This document shows, one piece after another, positions 58,178 to 64,000 of a stretch of 64,000 nt of DNA. The number at the start of each line of letters is the position of its first letter. The stretch's first letter is position 1. The notes beneath the pieces were generated by a model. It saw nothing but the letters and a program-made list of their open reading frames with translations, was not told where the DNA came from and searched no databases. The translations under genes were made by a program, and so were the position numbers. Source of the DNA: Neisseriaceae bacterium (GTDB lineage Bacteria > Pseudomonadota > Gammaproteobacteria > Burkholderiales > Chromobacteriaceae); the NCBI GenBank assembly GCA_027489245.1, contig JAIYAC010000009.1, positions 62,001 through 126,000 of the forward strand. Reading direction: 5' to 3'.

Positions 58178-59409
58178 GCCGGCAGCGCCTCGCTGTCTTC
58201 TTCTACCTCACCCCACTGGGGAAACGGGTCTGCCATGCTGGCCCAGGCGGCCGGGTCGGCGGCCAGCTCGGCGTCGGTCAGCAAACAGGCGTCAAATGCC
58301 GCGGTCAGCGCGGCCTGGTCCATGCCCATGCCGATAATCACCAGCTCTTGCTGGCGGTCGCCCCACGGCTCGGCCCAGCGGGTGGCAATGATGGCGCGGC
58401 TCTCGTCGTCTTGCGGCCAGTCGGCGCGGTCTACCGCATCCCACCACAGCCCGCCCAGCCCGTGGCGCGACATGGCGCCAGCCTGCGACCAGCTGCCCAC
58501 CAGCATGGGGCGGGTGGCCAGCCAGAAATAACCCTTGGAGCGCACCACGCCAGGCCATTCTTGCTGTACCCATTGGTAAAAACGCTGCGGATGGAAAGGC
58601 TGGCGCGCGCGGTAGACAAAGCTGGCAATGCCGTACGCTTCGGTTTCCGGCACGTGCTCGCCGCGCAGCTCCTGCAGCCAGCCGGGGGCGTCGGCCGCCG
58701 CGTCAAAATCAAACAGGCCGGTATCCAGCACGGTATCCAGCGGCACGCGGCCAAAGTGGCTTTTGACGATGCGCGCACGCGGGTTGAGCGTGGCCAGAAT
58801 GGCCTCCAGCCGCAGGATGTCACCCGCCGACATCAGGTCGGTCTTGTTCAGCACAATCACGTCGCAGAACTCTACCTGCTCGATCAGCAGGTCTACCACG
58901 GTGCGCTCGTCTTCTTCGCCGGCGGCTTCGCCACGCTGGTGCAGGAAGTCTTGCGAGCTGTAATCGCGCAGAAAGTTAAAACCGTCCACCACAGTGACCA
59001 TGGTATCCAGCCGGGCAATATCGGACAGGCTGTGGCCGTCGTCGTCGCGGAAGGTAAAGGTTTCCGCCACCGGCAGCGGCTCGGCAATGCCGGTAGATTC
59101 GATCAGCAGGTAGTCAAAGCGGCCGGCTGCGGCCAACTGCCGTATTTCTACCAGCAGGTCTTCGCGCAAGGTGCAGCAGATGCAGCCATTGCTCATCTCT
59201 ACCAGTTTTTCTTCGGCACGGCTCAGCGCGGCGCCGCCCTCGCGCACCAGCTGCGCGTCGATATTGACCTCGGACATATCGTTCACGATCACTGCCACGC
59301 GGCGGCCCTCGCGGTTATGCAGGATATGGTTCAGCAAGGTGGTTTTGCCTGCGCCCAGAAAACCGGACAACACGGTAACGGGCAGGCGGGGGTCTTGTTT
59401 GGCGAGCAT
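58174..59409 (-). CDS. zigA: CobW/COG0523-family zinc metallochaperone (ZigA-like)
   Basis: The 411-residue GTPase has [15 protein letters not shown] (P-loop, about residues 16-30), the metal-binding CxCC motif in [12 protein letters not shown] (about 74-85), [10 protein letters not shown] and VLNKTDL (G4). The C-terminal CobW domain follows. ZigA-type proteins deliver zinc to key enzymes during zinc limitation. It heads an operon with the dihydroorotase paralogue and DUF1826, and two Zur-type boxes lie just upstream. The symbol follows Acinetobacter zigA. Confidence 0.9.
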   Translation of the reverse strand: MLAKQDPRLPVTVLSGFLGAGKTTLLNHILHNREGRRVAVIVNDMSEVNIDAQLVREGGAALSRAEEKLVEMSNGCICCTLREDLLVEIRQLAAAGRFDYLLIESTGIAEPLPVAETFTFRDDDGHSLSDIARLDTMVTVVDGFNFLRDYSSQDFLHQRGEAAGEEDERTVVDLLIEQVEFCDVIVLNKTDLMSAGDILRLEAILATLNPRARIVKSHFGRVPLDTVLDTGLFDFDAAADAPGWLQELRGEHVPETEAYGIASFVYRARQPFHPQRFYQWVQQEWPGVVRSKGYFWLATRPMLVGSWSQAGAMSRHGLGGLWWDAVDRADWPQDDESRAIIATRWAEPWGDRQQELVIIGMGMDQAALTAAFDACLLTDAELAADPAAWASMADPFPQWGEVEEDSEALPA

Positions 59410-59422
59410 GGCTTACTCCGGC

Positions 59423-59435
59423 GTTATAACGTAAC
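59423..59435 (-). promoter_or_regulatory. Zur-type box 1
   Basis: GTTATAACGTAAC fits the GTTAT-N3-RTAAC core of proteobacterial Zur operators. It is 14 bp upstream of the zigA start. Confidence 0.7.
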
Positions 59436-59445
59436 ATTAGCTTAT

Positions 59446-59458
59446 GTTATGTTGTAAC
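59446..59458 (-). promoter_or_regulatory. Zur-type box 2
   Basis: GTTATGTTGTAAC is a second match to the same core, centred 23 bp upstream of box 1, so two Zur dimers could bind side by side. Confidence 0.7.
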
Positions 59459-59558
59459 ACACCTGTCAAGCCCCCAGCGTCATCGCCGCGCAACCAGTTT
59501 GTCATCAAGCTGCCATGCCAAGCCCGCACTATTCGATGAAACACCCTCAGGAGGCCGC

Positions 59559-60776
59559 ATGAGCACGCACAAGCTAGTTAGCCAGGCAGTGAGCAACTCC
59601 ACCACCACCGGCCTGAAAACCATAGGCGACCGCCTGTTTGCCAGCTGGTTCAGCCGCCTGGTGTACGCACAAATCTGGGAAGACCCGGAAGTCGACATCG
59701 CCGCCCTGCAGCTACGCCCCGGCATGCGCCTGCTCACCATCTCGTCCGGTGGCTGCAACGCGCTGGCCTACCTCAGCCGCCAGCCCGCCGAAGTGCACGC
59801 GGTAGACCTGAACGATACCCACCTGGCCATGCTGGCACTGAAAAAAGCGGCGTTTGCCGAGCTGCCCGACTACGCCACCCTGCTGGATTTTCTGGGCGAC
59901 GCCAGCCAGCGCCAGAACGCCCAGCGCTACCGCCGCTACATTGCCGCCGCGCTGCCGGTAAGCGCCCGCCAGTACTGGGAACACCGTGATCTGTGGGGCA
60001 CACCGCGCTATGCCCTGTTTACCTGCCACGCCTACCGCCACGGCCTGCTGGGGCGCTTTATCGGTCTGAGCCATGTGCTGGCCCGGCTAATGGGCGGCAA
60101 CCTGGGCCAGCTGGCCAAAGCCACCAGCCTGGAAGAACAGAAAACCCTGTTCGAACGCCATCTGGCACCCGTATTCCGCCACCCACTGTTGCGCTTTCTG
60201 TGCCACCGCGAAAGCCTGCTGTACAGCATGGGCATACCGCCAGCCCAGTTTGCCGCCCTGCGTGCCGATGCAGACGGCAACCTGCCTGCGCTGTTTGAAA
60301 GCCGCATGCGCCGCCTGGCCTGCGACTTCCCGCTGAGCGAAAACCCCTACGCGCAGCAAGCCTTTGCCCGCCGCTACGACACCGACAACCAGCGCAGCCT
60401 GCCGCTGTACCTGCAGCAAGCGCACTACCACACCATCCGCCAGCAGCTAGGCAAACTGCAGCTGCACCACCACTCGCTAACCGACTTTCTGGACGAGCGC
60501 GCCCCGCAAAGCCTGGACGCTTATGTGCTGCTGGATGCGCAAGACTGGATGGACGACGCCCAGCTCAATGCGCTGTGGCGCCAGATCACCCGCACCGCCG
60601 CACCCGGCGCCCGCGTGGTGTTCCGCACTGGGGGCAGCAGCTCGCCGCTGGAGCACCGCCTGGCACCGCAGCTGCTGGCCTGCTGGGCAACCGACCCCGC
60701 CTACAACCGCCAGCTGCACCAGCGCGACCGCGCCGCCATCTACGGCGGTGTGCACGTGTACACCAAGCGCACATGA
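59559..60776 (+). CDS. btaA: BtaA-like S-adenosylmethionine:diacylglycerol 3-amino-3-carboxypropyltransferase
   Basis: BtaA transfers the 3-amino-3-carboxypropyl group of S-adenosylmethionine to diacylglycerol, making the homoserine-ether lipid precursor of betaine lipids. The 405-residue product (DUF3419) has YAQIWEDPEVDIAALQL and a Rossmann-type SAM site LLTISSGGCNALAYL...VHAVDLN, both hallmarks, and DAQDWMDDAQLNALW near the end. GGAGG precedes the ATG at 59559. The next gene overlaps by four bases. No btaB methyltransferase is adjacent. Confidence 0.85.
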   Translation: MSTHKLVSQAVSNSTTTGLKTIGDRLFASWFSRLVYAQIWEDPEVDIAALQLRPGMRLLTISSGGCNALAYLSRQPAEVHAVDLNDTHLAMLALKKAAFAELPDYATLLDFLGDASQRQNAQRYRRYIAAALPVSARQYWEHRDLWGTPRYALFTCHAYRHGLLGRFIGLSHVLARLMGGNLGQLAKATSLEEQKTLFERHLAPVFRHPLLRFLCHRESLLYSMGIPPAQFAALRADADGNLPALFESRMRRLACDFPLSENPYAQQAFARRYDTDNQRSLPLYLQQAHYHTIRQQLGKLQLHHHSLTDFLDERAPQSLDAYVLLDAQDWMDDAQLNALWRQITRTAAPGARVVFRTGGSSSPLEHRLAPQLLACWATDPAYNRQLHQRDRAAIYGGVHVYTKRT

Positions 60777-61873
60777 GCCGGCTGGAAAACCCGCTACTGC
60801 TAGACAGCCACGCCCACTGGCTCAGCCAGGCACGCCAGCTGGGTGGCCAGCACTGGGTGGCCAACGCCCCCTGCCAGGTTTGCTGCAGCGACGCCGGCAC
60901 CCCCGCCATACCGGTAACGCGGCCAACCCGCCAAGCCAGCGGCGACAGCTACGTGGCCAGCCCGCGTGCCGCCTGGCTGCACTACCCGCAGGCCGAAGCC
61001 GCCCGCCACGGGCGCGCCACCCGCCTGCTGGCCGCTGCTGCCGGCGGGCCACTGGGCGGGCTCATCAGCGCTGCCCGGCTGGACAGCGCCTGGCACATCA
61101 ACAACTGGCTGATTTCCACCAACCTGCACCCGCAATGGGGCGAAGACGAGCTGACCCTGCTCACCGACACCCTGCTGGCACGCCAGCCAGACGCCCCGCT
61201 ACTGCTGCGCAATGTGTGCGATGCGGCCAACCCCGGCCTGCCCGCCATGCTGCAAGCCCAGGGCTGGCTGCTCATCCCCGCGCGCCAGGTTTACCTGTGC
61301 CAGCCGGCCGACCCGGCCGTGTGGCGCAGCCCTAATGTCAAACGCGACCAAAAGCTGCTGCAAGGCAGCGCGCTCACGCTACTGGGCCCGGACCAGCTGA
61401 GCGAAGCCGACATCCCGGCCCTGCAGCGCTGCTTTCGCCAACTGTTTATCGACAAGCACTCCGCGCTGAACCCGGACTTCACCCCGGCGTTTTTCCGCCT
61501 GTGCCTGCAGCAGCGCTTTCTGGCGCTGCACGCGCTGGCGCTGGATGGCCAGATAGTCGGCTGCATCGGCCTGTATGAACGCTACGGCTGGCTCACCACC
61601 CCGCTACTGGGTTACGACACCAGCCTGCCGGCCGAGCTGGGCCTGTACCGCCAGCTGATGGCGCTGCTGCTGGCCAAGGCGCACGAGCGCCAGCTCGCGC
61701 TGCACTACAGCAGCGGTGCCGGCGAATTCAAACGCCACCGTGGCGGCGTGCCCCACCTGGAATACACCGCCGTGTTTGCCCACCACCTGCACGGCCGCCA
61801 CCGCCTGGCGCTGTCTACCCTGGCCAGCCTGCTGCAACGCACCGCCAGCCCGCTATTGCAACGCTACGGCTAG
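60773..61873 (+). CDS. GNAT/FemAB-like acyltransferase, partner of btaA
   Basis: The 366-residue product is not assigned to a named family. Its C-terminal third (about residues 250-340) has FLALHALALDGQIVGCIGLYE, LGLYRQLMALLLAKAHERQL and YSSGAGEFKRHRGG. This is a GNAT_6/BioF2-like acetyltransferase pattern. The N-terminal part has a CCSD cysteine pair in CQVCCSDAG. The ATG overlaps the btaA stop (ATGA), so the two are translationally coupled. A role in modifying the BtaA lipid product is inference. Confidence 0.65.
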   Translation: MSRLENPLLLDSHAHWLSQARQLGGQHWVANAPCQVCCSDAGTPAIPVTRPTRQASGDSYVASPRAAWLHYPQAEAARHGRATRLLAAAAGGPLGGLISAARLDSAWHINNWLISTNLHPQWGEDELTLLTDTLLARQPDAPLLLRNVCDAANPGLPAMLQAQGWLLIPARQVYLCQPADPAVWRSPNVKRDQKLLQGSALTLLGPDQLSEADIPALQRCFRQLFIDKHSALNPDFTPAFFRLCLQQRFLALHALALDGQIVGCIGLYERYGWLTTPLLGYDTSLPAELGLYRQLMALLLAKAHERQLALHYSSGAGEFKRHRGGVPHLEYTAVFAHHLHGRHRLALSTLASLLQRTASPLLQRYG

Positions 61874-62027
61874 GCACTTGGCCACAGCGTGGCATGGCTG
61901 GCTTGTGCAAAATGGGAAAATGCTTAGCGTAAATAATGCTTGGCATAGCAATACATGCTTTCGGTATGCTGTTGGCTATCATTGCCCGGCGGGCACTTCG
62001 CACCGCCGCCGACCCGAAGGACACGCC

Positions 62028-63611
62028 ATGACTGCTCGCCTTACCGCCCTTGCCGCCTTGCTGGCCCTGTCGCTGCCCGCGCTGGCCAAACCGCTGACCG
62101 TCTGCACCGAAGCCAGCCCGGAAGGCTTCGACGTGGTGCGCTACAACTCGCTCACCACCACCAACGCCAGCGCCGACGTGCTGTTCAACCGCCTGGTAGA
62201 TTACGACGCCCGCCAGGGCAAAGTGGTGCCCAGCCTGGCCAGCGCCTGGCAGGTAGCGCCGGATGGCCTGTCGGTCACCTTCACGCTGCGTGACAAGGTC
62301 GCCTTCCACAAAACCGCCTGGTTCACCCCCAGCCGCGCGCTGAACGCCGACGACGTGGTGTTCAGCTTCCAGCGCATGATCGACCCCGCCCACCCGTGGT
62401 TCAAGAGCGCGCCCAATGGCTACCCGCACGCCAAATCGTTCCAGCTGGACAAGCTGATCAAGGCCGTGGTGAAAGTGGACGCCCGTACCGTGCGCTTTGA
62501 GCTGAACCAGCCTGATGCCACCCTGGTGCCGCTGCTCACCATGGGCTTTGCCAGCATCTATTCGGCAGAGTACGCCGCCCAGCTGGCCAAAACCGGCAAC
62601 TTTGAGCAGCTGAACGCGCAGCCGGTCGGCACCGGCCCCTTCGTGTTCCAGAGCTCGGCCAAAGACAGCGCCGTGCGCTATGCGGCCAACCCTGCCTACT
62701 TTGGCGGCAAGCCGGCAGTAGAGCGCCTGGTATACGCCATCACCCCCGATAGCGCGGTACGCCTGCAAAAGGTCAAAACCGGCGAGTGCCAGATCGCGCT
62801 CGGCCCCAAGCCGCAAGACATCAGCGATGCGGCTGGCGACGCCCGCATCAAGGTGCTGACCGTGCCGATGTTCTCCACCGCCTTCATTGCGCTGAACAGC
62901 CAGCACAAGCCGTTTGACGACAAGCGCGTACGCCAGGCCGTCAACCTGGCCTTCGACAAGGCCAACTACCTGAAAGTGGTGTTTGCCGGCAGCGCCACCG
63001 CCGCCGTCAACCCGTTCCCGCCGTCCACGTTTGGCTACAACAAGGCCATCAAGGACTACAACTTGGACATCACCCGCGCCAAAAAGCTGCTGGCCGACGC
63101 CGGCCTGCCCAATGGCTTTGACACCACCATCTGGATTCGCCCCACCGGCAGCACGCTGAACCCCAACCCGAAAGCCGGCGCCGAAGTACTGCAGGCCGAC
63201 CTGGCCAAGATCGGCGTGAAGGCCGAGATCAAGGTCATCGAATGGGGCGAGCTGATCAAGCGCGCCAAAGCGGGCGAGCATGACGTGCTGTTCATGGGCT
63301 GGGCCGGCGACAACGGCGACGCCGACAACTTCCTGACCCCGCAATTCAGCTGCGCAGCGGTACAGAGCGGCACCAACTTTGCCCGCTTCTGCGACCCAGC
63401 GCTGGACAAGCTGATTACCGACGCCCGCCGCGATGCTAGCCCGAAACTGCGTGCGGCCAACTACGCCCGTGCCCAGCAAATCATCAAGGAGCAGGCGCTG
63501 TGGGTACCGCTGGCCCACCCCACCGCGGCGGCCATCACCAGCACCAGCGTTAGCGGCTATAGCGTCAGCCCCTTCGGCCGCGTGGATTTTGGCAAAACCG
63601 TGGTGAAGTAA
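62028..63611 (+). CDS. family-5 periplasmic peptide-binding protein (DppA/SapA-like)
   Basis: The 527-residue protein has a signal peptide (cleavage near ALA, about residue 20) and the family-5 signature LNADDVVFSFQRMIDPAHPW. It continues TGPFVFQSS, VRQAVNLAFDK and EVLQADLAKIGVKAEI, and the start VCTEASPEGFD is typical of DppA-type proteins. It imports dipeptides or similar small ligands. No dppBCDF genes follow in the window; a terminator ends the unit. The start follows GAAGGA. Confidence 0.9.
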   Translation: MTARLTALAALLALSLPALAKPLTVCTEASPEGFDVVRYNSLTTTNASADVLFNRLVDYDARQGKVVPSLASAWQVAPDGLSVTFTLRDKVAFHKTAWFTPSRALNADDVVFSFQRMIDPAHPWFKSAPNGYPHAKSFQLDKLIKAVVKVDARTVRFELNQPDATLVPLLTMGFASIYSAEYAAQLAKTGNFEQLNAQPVGTGPFVFQSSAKDSAVRYAANPAYFGGKPAVERLVYAITPDSAVRLQKVKTGECQIALGPKPQDISDAAGDARIKVLTVPMFSTAFIALNSQHKPFDDKRVRQAVNLAFDKANYLKVVFAGSATAAVNPFPPSTFGYNKAIKDYNLDITRAKKLLADAGLPNGFDTTIWIRPTGSTLNPNPKAGAEVLQADLAKIGVKAEIKVIEWGELIKRAKAGEHDVLFMGWAGDNGDADNFLTPQFSCAAVQSGTNFARFCDPALDKLITDARRDASPKLRAANYARAQQIIKEQALWVPLAHPTAAAITSTSVSGYSVSPFGRVDFGKTVVK

Positions 63612-63634
63612 AGCGATCAAGCTGATAGCAAAGC

Positions 63635-63670
63635 AAAGCGGCCAACCCTTACCCGGTTGGCCGCTTTTTT
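63635..63670 (+). terminator. terminator built from a facing pair of GCGGCCAACC motifs
   Basis: AAAGCGGCCAACC (63635-63647) and GGTTGGCCGCTTT (63655-63667) pair, followed by a T-run to 63670. It shows the dispersed motif serving as a true intrinsic terminator stem after the binding-protein gene. Confidence 0.9.
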
Positions 63671-63695
63671 ATCCCCCTCGCCCGCTACGCCATGC

Positions 63696-64000
63696 TTACC
63701 CCGCCGTCTGGCGGCGGCCAAACTGCCACTCGGTCAGCAGCATCGCCAGCACAATCAACAGCGCGCCGCACCAGTTGAACAGCGTCAGCCTATCCCCCGC
63801 CAACAGGTAGCCAAACACCCCGCCGAACACCGGCTCCATCACAATAATCAGCGCAATCTTGTTGGGCGATGACCCCACCTGCGCCCGTGTCTGCACAAAG
63901 AAACCCAGGGCGGTACCCAGCAGTGCAATCGGCAGCACGCTATGCAGCAGCGTGGGCAGGTTCGGCCACAGCAGCGAGCGATCCAACCCGGCCTGCACGG
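63696..64000 (-). CDS. EamA/DMT-superfamily transporter, C-terminal part (partial)
   Basis: The frame enters from the right edge and ends at 63696. The visible part of about 100 residues has SVLPIALLGTALGFFVQTRAQ, KIALIIVMEPVFGGVFGYLLAGDRL and CGALLIVLAMLLTEW, the last membrane helices of an EamA-domain exporter. The N-terminal part lies outside the window; a GTG at 63998 is most likely an internal Val. Substrate unknown. Confidence 0.85.
   Translation of the reverse strand, partial: VQAGLDRSLLWPNLPTLLHSVLPIALLGTALGFFVQTRAQVGSSPNKIALIIVMEPVFGGVFGYLLAGDRLTLFNWCGALLIVLAMLLTEWQFGRRQTAG

Overview
The window is a high-G+C chromosomal segment with dense, short-spaced genes. No rRNA, tRNA, CRISPR array or complete transposon was seen. 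Gene content points to a betaproteobacterium of the order Neisseriales, probably Chromobacteriaceae: an rpoE-rseA-rseB-rseC-mucD cluster running into lepA-lepB-DUF4845-rnc-era-recO-pdxJ-acpS-nagZ, a three-lipoprotein operon like the Neisseria GNA1162 locus, and a 2-methylcitrate operon of the acnD/prpF type. The genus is inference.

Layout. 1-3.9 kb: a cut YkgJ-like cysteine-cluster gene, an alkaline-phosphatase-superfamily hydrolase, an unknown coiled-coil protein and a short chemoreceptor. 4-16.3 kb: a nearly unbroken minus-strand run of housekeeping and envelope-stress genes, headed by rpoE with a plausible sigma-E autoregulatory promoter. 16.6-22.7 kb: prpB-prpC-acnD-prpF for propionate catabolism. 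22.8-34 kb: accessory metabolism and regulators, namely LysR/SDR, SgrR-like/MFS, a polyamine cluster (AguB, acetylpolyamine-deacetylase-like, PotF-like binding protein, LysR), a sugar-type binding protein, and a GGDEF-EAL protein with a dead GGDEF half. 35.0-37.5 kb: a lower-G+C island of small unknown genes on one strand separated by attC-like sites, without an integrase. 37.5-46.6 kb: YiiX-like hydrolase, glycerate kinase, lysR/lysA, an MFS pump, a LprI-MliC lysozyme-inhibitor fusion, a GlxA-type regulator and an isochorismatase-like hydrolase. 46.8-53.6 kb: CsgG/DUF4810/DUF799 lipoproteins, Lrp regulator with a second deacetylase, DsbA-like protein, a metallo-beta-lactamase-fold protein lacking its histidine motif, LysR and a family-3 binding protein. 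53.7-59.5 kb: feoAB with a Cys-rich small protein and an FNR-type box, then a zinc-starvation operon (ZigA-like GTPase, dihydroorotase paralogue, DUF1826) behind two Zur-type boxes. 59.5-64 kb: btaA coupled to an unrecognised GNAT-like gene, a dipeptide-type binding protein and the end of an EamA transporter.

Two things stand out. First, the 9-mer GCGGCCAAC (or its complement) occurs 58 times by eye in 64 kb, often inside a longer TGCGGCCAACCT and several times as facing pairs between convergent or consecutive genes. This is how DNA uptake sequences behave in Neisseria, but the word is different. It is absent from the foreign-looking island. Second, that island looks like a cluster of integron cassettes without an integrase. 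Repeat counts and motif calls were made by reading, not by a program.
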